In this document: piece after piece, positions 11,963 through 25,075 of the stretch
How positions within the stretch are numbered: the first letter of the stretch is position 1
Layout of the letters: the number at the start of each line of letters is the position of its first letter
NCBI GenBank assembly: GCA_016647705.1
Contig: CM028330.1
Location: 29,778,649 to 29,842,648 of the forward strand
Direction: 5' to 3'
Source: Eucommia ulmoides
Lineage: Eukaryota; Streptophyta; Magnoliopsida; Garryales; Eucommiaceae
Length of the DNA stretch: 64,000 bases
Position numbers and translations under genes: made by a program
The notes under the pieces: model-generated
What the model saw: only the letters and a program-made list of their open reading frames with translations
The model's database searches: none
What the model was told of the DNA's origin: nothing

Positions 11963-14594
11963 TTTGATTTGATTAATCTTATACAAAAGGTTCAATAACC
12001 ATTCAGTTAATGGGAAACAATCATTGATATACCTGAGTACAAATTAACTATAGAATGGGAAACAATTTAACAAAATTTACAATTACAAATTTACAAAGCA
12101 AATATGCGCCGCCAATATAGAGAATACTGGGTAAATATTCAAAAAATAAAAAAATACACTTTGATTAAACAACATTTAAAATTATTGACTCCTATTTTCA
12201 AATCTATACAACCAATAACCAACATAACCACTAACCAATAACCAATAATCAATTACTACAGAGTATACCTTGTAATATCTTGCACATATTAGGCCTTCCA
12301 ATTTTTAAATATAGATTTACGGATTGCTCTAGGTAAGCTATGGATTCTGTAAAGCACCTAATGTTAAGAACAGAAATAGGGAATAGGGAACGGGAATAGA
12401 AACAGGGAACATAACAGAAACAGGTAACAAAACAGAAACAGGAAAAGAAACAAGAACGGAAATGGAAATGAAAAAATGTATATTTCTCTAAAAAATAATT
12501 CAGGAGAAATGGTAAACATTTATTTTTCTTCAAATTTAGGAATGATAAACATTTATTTTTCTTCAAATTCTTAAGAAATTTTAAAAATGGACTAAAATTA
12601 CTTTAAAAATTTTGGGAACAAAAACGTGTTTACCAATCGGGGAACAAAAACGTGTTTACCTAAGAACAAAAACGTGATTACCAATTGGGAACAAAAACGT
12701 GGAACGACTTATTTATTGAAAATGAGATTCAATAAATACTTAACCTTGCCCATTATGAGAATATATGAGATTCAATAAATACCTAACCTAATTCTACAGT
12801 CGCTTCCCTCCCTCCTCGCTAGTTTGTCTCTCTTCCCTCTGATTCTACAATCGAACAAAACAAATGCAAATTAAAAGAGTATAAATATGAAAATTAGCAC
12901 AAAACATAAGATTGTATGTGTGTGTGTGAGAGAGAAAGAGAGAGAGTGAGTGAGGGAGGGGAGAAATCTGGGAACATAAACAGAAATAGAAACAACACTA
13001 TTATTTTTTCCAGAGATTTGTTCTAAAAATCTGGTAGCATAACAGAAAGTGTTGGAACAAAGGTTGTTAGAATTCGTCGTTCTAAGCAATGGTCCCCGAC
13101 TAAATCAGAAAAAGAAAACTAAATAAAAATTTTTTTGCTTCTCTTTCTGTTCTTTGAGATCAAAAAACAAAAACCATAAATCTAAATTTTGAAACTAAAA
13201 AAGAAAACAGATTGCTTTCTACAATAGAAGAAAAAACAAAAATTTTGGGTCCAAAGCACAGAAGCAGAAAACAAAAACAAAAGCCTCAGATGCATTTGAT
13301 CAAGTTGAATTCAAAATCCAAAACCATTAAAGTTTCTTAGAATAGAAACACTAAACAAACGCCATCTAAATGAACCGTAAACAAACGCCATGAAAGAGAA
13401 CAATAAACAAATGAAAAGAGAAATTAGGTTGGAGGTTTAGCTCGAATTTTGAGCAACCCGACCCGTGCACACCCCTAATGTTTTATATAATAGATTTGCG
13501 AATTGAAAGACAACCATGCGAACCTTAAGCAAAAAAGAATACACCAAACTTGGAAAAATTTGGTAGATTTCATTCTCTGTAGGTAACATCAAAGCCATCA
13601 TTTTTGTTAGGGATTCACAAATCAGGGATTTGATTTGTGAATGCTGAAAACTTACTGAGACCCCCAACATTTTATATTTTCCCGATATACTGGAAAACTT
13701 AAGTTGCATATAAGCAAACTTACTAAAAAAAAAACCAAGTTCCAAGTGAGACATAGACACAAATATACTCAGTTCAAGAGAAAAAACGCCATCTAAATGA
13801 ACACTAAACAAACATCATCAAATCGAACAGGGGAGTAGAACAAAAACACTAATAGAAATAGTAAAGAAACTCATTTATATTCCAAGTTTTCTGAGAACAA
13901 TTACCTAGAAACAAAAGGCATTGTAGACTATGGGGTTTGAAAAATACAAACCTTTCTCTCTTTATTTTTCTGTGAATTGCATCACTCCTCACCAGATATG
14001 GGGTTTGAGAAATAAAAACCTCTTAATTGGTATTATGTGTAGACTATGAAACAAACTCCTATAGAGGAAAGATGAAATACATGGTGAGAAATCTGGTAAG
14101 AGGGCGATGGATACCCTCAAATCAAATCAAATCGCCTTAGAATTCGACACAATTTCAGAATCCAATTTCAATGCAATGAAATTAAGAAGTATAAATAGGA
14201 ATAATTGGGGGTTTGTTAACCTGCATCGTCGCTCGTCGCCGTCGTCTTATTGAAAGCCATTTGTCGCCGTGGAGCAGTTCATCGCTTCATCGCTGATCGT
14301 CGTTATCTTTCCGATTAGTGGCAAATCAGACCAAAGCAGACCCAAACGTGCCTGAATGGCTTGGAGGGTAGAAAATTACAACATACCTGACACTCTCGAA
14401 TCCATTTCCGCTGCGAGAAGAAATTAGGTTAAAAAAAAAAAAAAAACTACACAGATCTGGGCATTATCGGAGTTCGATCGGCCAGATGTGGCTATTTTTG
14501 GAGTTCGATCGGCCAGATTTGGCCATTTTCGTGACCCTTCTACTCCACAAAACACACAAATCAACCACTTCCAATCGAGCTCCGATTTGTAAAC

Positions 14595-14598
<4 letters not shown>

Positions 14599-14630
<32 letters not shown>
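14599..14630. repeat. (GA)n microsatellite
   Basis: Uninterrupted GA dinucleotides inside H2. Confidence 0.9.
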
Positions 14631-14633
<3 letters not shown>

Positions 14634-15050
14634 ACCTGAGAGTCGACGGTGGTAGCGGCGGCGACATCCAAACCGGACTGATGGAGAGAGATAGAGACGC
14701 GAGATGGAGAAAGACAACGTCCGGTGGCTGTGATGGTGGGGACGGCCTACAAAGGAGAAAAGAAGTGCGAGAAGTGTGGCGGTTCTAACCCTAAAATATG
14801 GGGGTGCGAGGAGGCGATGACGAGGCGGTGTGGCGTGGCGTGGCGTGGAATGGCGGTGGCGGATGAAGCGAGGAAGAGGGAGAGTGAGGAGAGAGCGATT
14901 CAGAGTGTAAGCGCTGGGAGAGAGAGAAGTGAGAGGTGCGTTAACCCTAAATTTTAATATTTATATCTAGGTTTATTTTGATCTAACGGCTGCGAATATC
15001 GTGAGACATCTAACGGCTGTGAATATAAATGAGCTGATTTATTATATAGA

Positions 15051-15640
15051 TTACGGAAGGAAAAAATCGCCTGAATCTAATTTTGGATTTGAAATTAGGA
15101 CTATTCTGTAACACAATTTGAAATAATGTGAACTCTTTTGTTCAATTAAAAAATTATAAGATAATTTGATAGATTTAGATTAATATCAAGGCGACGGCTC
15201 ATTTTTCGTAAAATAAAAACTGGTGTCCTTCAAACTCCCTCATTAGAAGGTAAGCCCCATTCAAGATTCATATTTTGATATATGATAGCACTTCTAATAT
15301 ATCACCGTGTTAGATCACAGTGCACCCCCGAAAGTGTTGTGACTGGCCTCCTGATTCAACACAAACACTTTCAAGACACACATATCATCTTTATGATTAA
15401 GATTATTTTGGTCGCTCTTAAAACATCTCCAAAAATTAATTATACTTGTATGTGATAAAAAGAGCAAATAACACATTAATAGAATTTTGCAATTGTTAAT
15501 TGTTCTAACAATGAATTGTTTATCTTATACTAATTGTATCTTTTATAATACTTTTATTTAAACAAAAAATAAAAAAATTAATTGAATAGGATTTCAACCA
15601 ATCAACGAGTTTCTTTCAATTTTTGTCATAAGTGGATAGT
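15051..15640. other. No gene seen
   Basis: AT-rich sequence outside H2 without supported features. Confidence 0.35.
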
Positions 15641-16511
15641 TGTGCTTCTTTTGGCACAAGTGATAGACCAACTGTTGCAACTAGAATGATAATTGGAGAA
15701 TATCTTATGCACCCCGGATATTTATAGAAAGGGTTAAAAGCATTTTCGAAAATACATGTAGTGAGAAGGGTTTTTCATGCATCGATTTTCTTATAAAAGA
15801 ACTTACACCAAAATTTCATAGAACAAATTGTCAACTTGCATTGAATTTAAATGGTGTACTAGTTCCTCAAATTTTGTAGAAGATAATTTTAGAAAATGGA
15901 CTAAGTAAAGAATTTGACTCCAGAAAAAACATGGTGCAACCTAAGATTCATTTTAGAAGGCTTCGGGATTCAATTACGCTCGAGAAAGGTGTTAGGCACC
16001 TCGAGACACCCTTCCGAAAGATGGTACCTTACTTCCAATCAAGTCCAATCAATTTTAGTGTGAACATTTTATTTTATTTTCAAATCCTTTTTTGAAAAAT
16101 ATTTTTAATTTTTTCAAAGACAATGTGAGACAACTTTTTAGTATTTTAAGAAATGTTCTCCCGGTATAATTTGTTATCGAAATTGATGATTTAACAAGGA
16201 CGATTCCTGGGAGGTAGTTTTATTTAAGATCCATTAGATTTCATTAATTCAAACAAGAAAATCAACTTGTATGGATAAAGAATTCAGATGATGTAAGGCA
16301 AAATGATAATGAGATTAATGTAATATGATGCGATCTAACAAACATACGTGATATGAAAACTATATTGCTTGAATCCTAAGCAATCATGATTTAATTTAAA
16401 CACGCTCGATGCAAATGACATGAGTACAAAAATGAACTAAATGGTTCTATATGTACTAATGCAACTACATTTTTACATGAAATGAACTAAATGGAAAATG
16501 GATACAAGTCA
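15640..16511. repeat. Tat-type LTR-like debris
   Basis: A block around 15,975-16,015 (TTACGCTCGAGAAAGGTG then TTAGGCACCTCGAGACACC) matches the theme seen near 2,555-2,595 in the first gypsy LTR. No ends, primer site or coding sequence were found. Confidence 0.35.
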
Positions 16512-17036
16512 TGATGACGGTAGTTTCACCCACGACCTATGAGGTAGATATAATAGACAAAAGGTCGTCGGCCTGAGCGGGACAATCCCATATATAACAT
16601 TAGATAATTGGTATCGTGTGATGGGTTTGAACAAGTAGGCCTATGTTTAGGAATGGAGAGAGGGAGAGTTGAATATGGGTTTTAGTTAAACAAACCCGGA
16701 CGTGATATAATACAATGGGAATTACTTGGTATGAAATAAGGCCCAAGAGTATTATTCAAAGTACTCATACGTAAGTTAGAGATCAGTGAGATTTTAAAGA
16801 CGTTGGCCAATTAAGATATAACAAGAATAAAAAAGTTAAGGTATCATTTTAGTTTAAATATTGCGATTCTAGCTTTTAGGATATAATTCTAATTGTACTC
16901 AATTCCTGATTAACTTTTTCTCACACATAAGGGTATTTGGCCGATAACACACCCGTATCCTAACTATTTTTTCTAAGTTTTGTAAGTATTGATCAGTGAG
17001 TTAGAATCTGGGAGTATCGTGGATTTTCTGGCAATA
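16512..17036 (+). repeat. 5' LTR of the interrupted gypsy element
   Basis: It starts TGATGACGGTAGTTTCACCC. The first about 210 bp are clearly homologous to 48190-48388: 'GGTAGATATAAT.GACAAAA', 'CCTATGTTT.GGAAT'. The right end is set just before the primer site, so the LTR is about 0.52 kb. The exact last base is uncertain. Confidence 0.75.
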
Positions 17037-17041
17037 TCATT

Positions 17042-17058
17042 TGGCATCGTCTATGGGA
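17042..17058 (+). other. Decayed primer binding site
   Basis: TGGCATCGTCTATGGGA differs by two C-to-T type changes from TGGCGCCGTCTGTGGGA-like motifs found after the 5' LTR of many plant gypsy elements. C-to-T or G-to-A changes are expected from decay of methylated cytosines. Confidence 0.6.
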
Positions 17059-17084
17059 AACTAACAAAAAGATCATGGAAATGT

Positions 17085-17580
17085 TGTAGTTGAGGGCACG
17101 ACGTGAAACCAAAGAGGATTTGACAAACAACAATGTAATAGAAAATATGATCCTATTGGAGAGATTGTTTCCCTTAATCTCCAAATAAAAAAGCTACAAG
17201 CTTTGGTGTTATGAATGATGGAAGTGTAAGCACAAAAGGATCAATCATAAGCACAAAAGTGTCAATCTAATGAGCCTGAAAGAAGATCGATTTTTAGGGA
17301 AGATTAGCAAGATACAATCCACCATTCAAAGATTGATGAAGATCGAACCTCACTTCAGAATAGGAGAAAGGCACATCCTATTAAGAATGATTTGATCAAA
17401 GAATCAATCACTTCTGATAGAAGGGGATATAACGAAAGAGGTGAGGAGATTTACCAAAGTGATGAAATGGAAGAATTACCTAGAACAATACAAGCTCTAC
17501 TTATGCATACATTCATGAATGAACCTTTCTAGTGTAAGTTTGATCCTTTAAATTTAGATAAGTATGAAGGAAAATGGATT
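17085..17580 (+). pseudogene. gypsy gag, N-terminal part
   Basis: Readable pieces include RTSLQNRRKAHPIKNDLIKE, RGYNERGEEIYQ and then MHTFMNEPF followed by KFDPLNLDKYEGKW. The last part is the plant gypsy gag core where F-x-P-L-x-x-Y-x-G is expected. Several stops interrupt it. The homology breaks at about 17580, where a truncated copia LTR begins. About 100 gag residues that should follow are missing when it resumes at 26623, so a deletion accompanied or followed the insertions. Confidence 0.7.
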
Positions 17581-17796
17581 CAACAAAGCTTCTACCACCT
17601 CAAATCAATTTAAATTCAATTAATGTCCCAATACTAGTGATAGAATTAAGTGAGGAAAATAAAATCTAATTATAAAATTAATGTGGGTAGCACAAAATTG
17701 AGTACATAATTAGATTATCACACAAATCATTTTAAAAGATTTTTTATGATTTTAAAGTTCAAAAACGATTTCACAAGATCAATTATCCAAGCAAGT

Positions 17797-17912
<116 letters not shown>

Positions 17913-19130
17913 GCTTGGAATACTTTCACCAAGAAAACATAAAAATCTGATAATTATAGATATGGGTTGCACACAGATAAGTATGAAATCAGATTTTCAC
18001 CAAAAATTGTTTTAAAATATTTTTATGCGATTTAAAGTTTAGAAAATGATTTTATCAATATCTTATCAACCAAACAAATGTATAAAAATAGATATGCAAT
18101 AAAGATTAATAGCTTAGAAAGATCTCACCAGAATAACACCGAATAATTATAGATTGAAATGTTAGACAACTCAAATCGGTGATACTTACACAATCAGTGT
18201 TTTAACTCAAGAACTCCTCAACAATTGATCTCACAATTTGATCTCTCAAAATAATATCAGAATGATGACTCTTATAAAAGCTTATGAACTGAATAGTTCT
18301 TGATATTATATTTTATTATGTGAAATCCGCAGGCTTATATATAGAAAATTGAAACAAGCCGTCCAACGGCTAGTTTTCAAATGATAAGTATCTAAAAATC
18401 ACCTATAGACCCCATATATCATTATATTTTATTTTAGGTATATTTGACTTAATTATATCTTTCAAAACATTCAATTTAGTCCCTCAAACTTTTACTCAAT
18501 CTCAATTAGATAAGATAGAAAGAATAAGATGAACTAAATTGAGAGATATCCAAAATACTTAAACCACATCGATAGGGATATTAATATATTAACTAAATAA
18601 CTCAAAATCTATCAGATCCCTAAGATATCTCACATATCTCAACCATAAATGGCTAGTAACGACTACGTTTTGGATCAAAACCATGAAATCCTCAATTCTT
18701 GAAATTGGCCATCGGTTGACCAACCAACACCCATCGGTCGACCACCCAATTAAGGACGTAGCCCAAGCCAAAATATTTTTGTCATGAGACACCCGCCTAT
18801 TAAATATCTGTCGACCGAACGATTCAGAGAGTTTCACTAGTCGACTTATGTAAGACCTAAATCGTAAAACGTATGTCATTAATAGTTGCATTTTAGATTA
18901 TTGGAAAATTTCGGGGTAAAATTTTATTAATTAAAATTCAAATAAGAAGTTTGGGGGTCAAATTGGAAATTTAGAAACATTAAATTTAAACTTGAGATTC
19001 AAATTGATAATTAAAACAAAAAAATTTAAAATATTAAGGGTGCAATTATAATTTTAGGAACTTTTAAAAGTTGAAATTGATTAAAATTAAGATCTTAAAG
19101 GAAGTTGGGGGGAGAAAAGTGCAATTTAAA

Positions 19131-19132
19131 TA

Positions 19133-19227
<95 letters not shown>
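19131..19227. repeat. (TA)n microsatellite
   Basis: About 48 uninterrupted TA units within the solo LTR; produces false Tyr-Ile repeat frames. Confidence 0.95.
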
Positions 19228-19230
<3 letters not shown>

Positions 19231-20860
19231 GCATGTGTCGTGTGTGTGACGAGAGATCACCGGCCGGCAGGGAAAGAGAGATTAGGCAACGTGGCATGCT
19301 TGGATCCTTTGAACCCACTAAATTCATGCAATATATACTCTCTCATGCGGTAGAAATGATCAAAATCCCAAATCAAATATGAAAATCAAAGAAATTCTAG
19401 AGAGAAAGAGAGAGGACCGGAGTGGGGGTCATCAGATTTTCTTAAATCGACATTCCTCCAGTAATGTGGTCATGGCTGTTATGTGTGTGCGTGATTGTGT
19501 GGATATCGTTGTCAATTCCAAGGGAGAGCGAAGGTAGTTCGGCCAGTGGGGTGGTTCGACGACGAAGTGCAGTATGTGTTCTTAGCATCACCGATGAGCG
19601 GGAGTTGGTGATCGTTGTCTTGTTATCGACGATCGTTGATCTGGTGAGTAATTATGTATTTTCTTGATCATTTTGGTGGGTGGGTGCGTGCATGCATATG
19701 TGTTGTGGGTATGGATTGGTAAGATTTTCAGTAGTGTGCTCTGTTTTCCTGTTTTGTGCCAATAGTGCGTGTGTGTGTTGATGCTACCGCTGATGTGTGT
19801 GCTTGCATTGGTTTTGTCTGGGCCTGTTCATCTATGTGAGCTCTATGCAGACGTGTGGGTGTGTACTACTCTGTTTAGCCGGTGCATGTAGGTAACCGTG
19901 AGTTTGTATGTGTATATGTGTGTTTTGATTTTCACCGTGCATGTGGGTGTGTGGTCTGCATGTGTGTGTGTGATCATGTTGTGTGGGAGTAGTGTTGACG
20001 GCGGCGGGGGTGTGGGTAGTGTTGCGTGTCACTGCCGGTGAGAGGGACCTGAGGTGTGTAGTGATCGGTCGGCGGATAGGCTGAACTTGAAAAACCAAAA
20101 CATTACAGATAAAGAAGAAAAAAAAAGGAAAAAGGAAGAAAAAGAAAAATTTCACAAGGAACCCCAATAAAAATCCAAAATTGATCTCGCGACCCGTGAA
20201 TGATTCGGAATAGACAATGTTTTCCGTTAAGTTTATTTTAGTTTATTAAATTAAATTCTAGCATCAAAATTTTTCAACCGGAATAATAAATTTGGGATCG
20301 TTTATATTACTAAATTTTATGCAGTAATTTTTAACGAATGAAAATTAACCGAATAATAATTTTACATAATAAAATATGGGGACGGGAAAACAACGGAACT
20401 TAAGAACTGCATTGCATGATTAGGCTATTCTGCATAAAATATTAATTTAGGCCCTATCATTAATAGGTTCGCAGGCACCGGAGTAGCGGTAAAGTATAGT
20501 CGGTAAAAGCCTTCGGAACAGATCACCAGGTAAGTGTACTGTCTTCTAGTAAATCTATTTTCATATATATATATATATATATATATATGATGAAAAATGT
20601 GTTTATTTAAAATTGGACGACTTTATAACTTATATGGATCAAACGGTTTTGGTTGGTTGTGGAATTGTGGAAATGTGGATTTCGTTGGTTTTAAAAGAAG
20701 ATGGAAAAAATCATATTTAAATTAAATCAGTTTTGGGAGATAGAGGTTGATGTTATTAATTTGACGATATTAGTGATTAGACGATGCTATTGATTCGTAA
20801 TTTGACGATGATGTTTTTGATTTGACGATATTATTGACTTCACGATACTATAGTATTTAT

Positions 20861-20952
20861 CTGCTTTGGCAGAGTGATGGATTATTTACTTTGGCAGAGT
20901 GATGATTATCTACTTCGGTAGAGTGATGATTATCTGCTTTGGCAGAGTGATG
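20861..20952. repeat. 28-30-bp minisatellite, four units
   Basis: Four copies of a unit built on CTGCTTTGGCAGAGTGATG with small changes. CTTTGGCAGAG can fold on itself (CT-GCC/GGC-AG type). It precedes the right part of the solo LTR. Confidence 0.8.
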
Positions 20953-21203
20953 GGTGTTCGTTAGGAAGGCAAATCCTATGGGTGGTACGATACCGTTACA
21001 ACTCCCGATCGTGAGGTTAAAATAATCACATGGCTAGCCGGGGTGTGATGTGGTGTGGTGTGGTGTGATGTAGTGTCGTATATGGTGATTGGGATGAGTA
21101 CATTTATATATATTTTTTATACTGGATTGATATGTTCTTATTTCATTATACTGTACGGTTAGTTGAATTATTTTGGTTGAATTTTCATTGTTTAGTTGGG
21201 ATG

Positions 21204-21291
<88 letters not shown>
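21204..21291. repeat. (TA)n microsatellite
   Basis: About 44 uninterrupted TA units near the right end of the solo LTR. Confidence 0.95.
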
Positions 21292-21293
<2 letters not shown>

Positions 21294-22795
21294 ATTGATT
21301 TTGTGGTGACAAGAAAAATATGTTTTCTTTGTGGTATGAGACATTTATATATTATGGGATTTTTATTTGATATGTGATATTTATATGTTTTATACTTGAT
21401 CCATCTAAAATATTTTTATTAAGAAGGCAGTACACTTGCAGATACAACAGTTAGGAGTTGGTCCCCTACTGGCACTAGGTAGAGTCCGGCGATAGTGTAG
21501 TATTGCAGTATTTTGGGAGGAGTTGTCTGAGGCGAACCTGTGAGAGATTCATTATTGTTATGCTTTTGTTGTTATTATAATTCAAGGATGGGTGTATCCC
21601 CAGTTAGAGATAATGTATATGGTCTGTATATGTGGTGGTATATTTATGTATGCATATTATCATTTTTTAGTTGGTTGGACGTCCAGGTGATGTCATGTCG
21701 ACGTCACGCCAGCCGTAGGGTGACGGATGTCCGAGGTAGGGTGTGACAACTTACCTGTCGACCTAACGATTCAGAGAGTTCATCATTTAAGCATAAGTCG
21801 ACTTACTTGTTGATTGAGAGATTCAGAGAGTTTGTCTCACTTTCATAAGTCGACCTATCTGTCGACCGAACAATTCAGGGACTAAATCTTCTTCCCAGCT
21901 CCATTCCATCGGTTAACCGATCCATGTTGATCGGTTGACCGACCCTGCTAGAACACCTCTCCTTAATTAATTTTCTACTAAATTTCTTCGACATTTTTCC
22001 CCTTTAACCGATTTCTTTTCTCAGTTAACTCTCCTAAATCCTTAAATTCAATTTTTATCTTTCTTAAATCAATATTTCTTCTTCAATTACACATATGAGC
22101 AAATATATTAGCTAACTAGGATCCTATTAAAAAGACACATAATCATAAAATCATTTTTGTGTCATGTGTAATCCTAATCAGGATACATAAAGAGTAAAAA
22201 TAGATTAGAGTTGTTTTCACTTAAATTCTTCAGAATCTTCAATCTCTTAGTATCCATCTCTGCATCCTTCACAAATTCTTCATGATGTTATTGTCTCTAT
22301 ATTGTCTTTGCATCCTTTATAATTACTTTATGATACTGTTTAGAACTCTTTAAACTAAAACACTCAATAAACACGTTAGTTCCACAAAAAATATCAACAT
22401 TTAATTGTTCATCAAAATCTTAGGATTAACAATTTTATTTACTCAGAAAATACAAAACTGAAACTTTGAAACTGAAAATCAGAACAATTAGCGGCAGCTT
22501 GACAAACCAACAATTGATACCAAACTCTAACCCATTTGGCGAAATTCAAAATTTTAATATTCGTCAAGGACTGCATCTTCGTATCTTTTTATGTTCTTTT
22601 CAATAATAAGCATATTAACTTAAAAATGAGCCCTAAGTTCTTAACTCAACCATTATTCTTATCTTTAAGATCATGTCTTAAATGTTGTCCATACATAAAA
22701 ATCTCACTAACTATAAAGAAATCCTTCATAGAAAATGATGTCGGAATAAATACAGGTAGATAGACTTGGTGCCAAGGATCCTGTAATAAACTTAC

Positions 22796-22954
22796 CTCAA
22801 TCAAACGGCCATGCCTGTACAAAAATATACCACAATTTCCCTGCTCCCTTTTGAACTGATAGCGACCAAGAGTGAGTTGAACTAGCTTTTGCAAAACACA
22901 ACAATTTTTCACAACAGTTCCATTGAGTGATTTTGCTAATGGTCGACTTCTTAC
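22796..22954 (-). pseudogene. Captured MORC-family ATPase exon
   Basis: A 53-codon open exon on the minus strand runs from a TTGATAG acceptor to a GAG/GTAAGT donor. It reads VRSRPLAKSLN, LVQLTLGRYQ and NCGIFLYRHGRLIEV. This resembles the region after the GHKL ATPase core of MORC proteins, where R-P-x-A-K-S-L, LTLG and YH/WH-x-RLI motifs occur. Plant MORCs act in the nucleus in heterochromatin compaction and gene silencing. The exon is intact and both splice sites look usable, but I see no neighbouring exons clearly enough to join to it. A less specific GHKL-type ATPase relative is possible. Confidence 0.6.
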
Positions 22955-23494
22955 CTATCAATACAAAATCAAGCAACAAACAAACTGGATTATAAAACAA
23001 GGGATTATACCATCTAGAAATTTAAATTGATCCCTAAGTGGCAAGAATAACCCAAAATAACACCAGGGTAAAAGATGCTTAAAAAGGATCATTTTTTCCC
23101 ATATTAATGTTTTTGTTCCCAATTTTTTTGGGAACTGAAATAGAAAATGAAACTGGGGTGGCATTAATTTGATCTTTTTGTTCCCATATAGAGAGAAATT
23201 ATGCTAACCTCATAGCTGATAATAACTATGATAATTTTCATTTGTGTAAAATGTTTCACAAAAGAAAAAGAACTTGAATCATTACAAATAGAAGTATAAC
23301 AATCATTAAGAGACAAAAAGAACAAAGCAAATAAGCTTACTAGATGTATAATTTGCACCTTGTTGATGGTGATAGGGCAAAAGATGATGTGCCAACATCG
23401 CAAGGCAATGGACATTAGTACATAGAAATAATTATATTGAACATACTTATTGGAAATAATCGAAAATAAACCTTGGCCCATGTACGGCGAAGCA

Positions 23495-25075
23495 TTTGTT
23501 ACGTGCTCGCATATTGACTACTCGTAAGTGTACGAGGTTAAAGTTTTAGTACAGTGTGATTGTTTAAGATCGGGTATCGTATCCACAAGGATTGATGTTC
23601 GTTACTATCGTGTACTGTGTTTATCATAACCTAACTTTATCTAGGCTAAAAATAAATGTAATTAATACTAATACTAATATAACCTAAATTAACTACACTA
23701 ATATAATGAGATGTTTTAGGTTAAAGAATTGTCTAGGGATTAACTTGATTTACAAATACGTGTTCGATTTTGATTGACTTACGTTTACGGTGTTCGACCT
23801 ATTTGACAATCTCGGTTCTAAAACTCCCCTACCACCTCTCTTGAGTGTAAGACGAGGGATATAATGCGACTTCGTGTCAACGAAGAAGTCCTCCTCAACG
23901 TCTTAACGACTCTAGGTCACATGAATCTCGCCCCAACGTCATTGATTGCACACAATCCAACTCCAGACCGGGTTATTAGATCGTCGCGTTGTGTTTTCTC
24001 TGTCGACAATCTTAGTTCTAAAACTTCACCGCCACCTCTCCCAAGTGTAAGACGGGGAATACATGACTTCGAGTCAACGAAGAAGTCTTACTCAACGTCT
24101 TAAGTACCCTAGGTCACGTGAGTCTTGCCCCAATGTCATCAATTGGCGTTATGTTTACCTTAGTTCGAATCTGGGGTTTTGTCAAACCCCGTATTCTTGA
24201 TATATCTATCTAAGAATAATAAACATAAAAATATGATAAATACAATCAAATTACAAAGAACAAACATAAACGCAACACCGAAATCATTCAAATCACATAT
24301 TTATAAATATAGTGTTAATCCTTATACAATCCATGTTTAACTATGGCCATAAACGCATTTACAAATAAAGCACGAGCTAAACATGCTCACAAAATCCTAA
24401 GTTAAATAAATAAGGGAAGAAATCAAAGAACTTAGCCTTGTCCGAAGATTTGTCGCTAAGAACCGTTCAACAATTATTTCGCCATCTTCCTCCACCTCTA
24501 AAACTTCTTTATCTACCCTTAGATATATTCTAAGGGGCTCAAAATGGCTAGAGTGTGCAAGAGGAGAGGAGATAAGAGGATATTTATAGGCAAAATATCT
24601 CAAAATATCTAATAAAAATATCTAAGCTGTGTAGAGGCCACCGCCGCGACATTGGGATTCACTGCCGCGGCGCTGAGTAGGTCGGTTGGCTGATTGCCTC
24701 GGCGGTGAAGAAGGCGATGGATTAGGATGACATCCTGCCATTTCACTACCTAGGTAGTGAATCTCCAGCAAGAATAGCTCATTCTCTCAATTTTCAGTAC
24801 CGCAGCGGAGGTCGGGACGCCGCGGCAGTGGGCTTCTTTCATAATATTGCCGCCTTGCTCATTTTTCCACCGTTCTTCGACCATTTTTGGTTCGATCTCA
24901 TCATTTTCACTCCAATTTCCTATCTTTTTACCCCCACACACCTGATTTATACAAAAAGTATAAAAACTAATTAAAACATAATAAACTACATATAAAAACT
25001 ACTCTTAAACTAACAAAACGGGTTTGGAAATATATAGGTAGATCACACCAATCGGCCCAAAAATGATAGTTCAAC
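23495..25075 (-). repeat. Athila-like solo LTR, copy A (minus)
   Basis: The block is flanked by AAGCA on both sides (23490-23494 and 25076-25080). Read on the minus strand it matches copy B at about 42,800-43,985: the start around CTATATATTTC, 'TATAAATCAGGTGTGTG', GC-rich stretches rich in 'CCGC..CGGCGGTGAA', a 'CTATAAATA' promoter-like box (24585-24593) and a tail that includes the 'TGTGGATACGATACCC' theme typical of Athila LTR ends. A block of about 190 bp ('AAGACG.GG.ATA', 'TCAACGAAGAAGTC') is duplicated at 23800-23960 and 23995-24150. The ends are not a clean TG...CA, so the class is inferred. Confidence 0.55.

Larger units (their letters stand above)
11547..15050 (-). mobile_element. Helitron H2 (3504 bp, non-autonomous)
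   Basis: On the minus strand the element begins TCTATATAATAAATCAGC at 15050 and ends in CTAG at 11547, inserted between A and T as Helitrons do (host A is the complement of 15051; host T the complement of 11546). A partly decayed hairpin (complement of 11558-11577) precedes the CTAG by about 8 bp. The termini match H1 and H3. It contains no Rep or helicase domain. The interior has (TTTCTG)-like low-complexity DNA near 12360-12470, a (GA)n tract at 14599-14630 and a segment (11582 to about 11962) shared with H1. A 124-residue open frame at 13437-13811 (minus) has no recognisable domain. Confidence 0.85.
18849..21748. mobile_element. Solo LTR, 2.9 kb, Tekay-like Ty3/gypsy
   Basis: It starts TGTAAGACC and ends GGGTGTGACA, and is flanked on both sides by ACTTA (18844-18848 and 21749-21753), a perfect 5-bp target duplication. 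No internal coding region, primer site or second LTR occurs, so it is a solo LTR left by recombination. The size and TGTAAGACC...GTGTGACA ends fit the large LTRs of Tekay/Del-type elements, but the assignment rests on end motifs only. It contains two long (TA)n tracts and a short minisatellite. Confidence 0.85.

Noticed and set aside
13437..13811. 124-residue frame in H2 as a gene
   Set aside because: No recognisable domain, not shared with H1 or H3, no splice or promoter context; kept only as a remark under H2.
19064..21377. Tyr-Ile repeat proteins
   Set aside because: Translations of (TA)n arrays on both strands.
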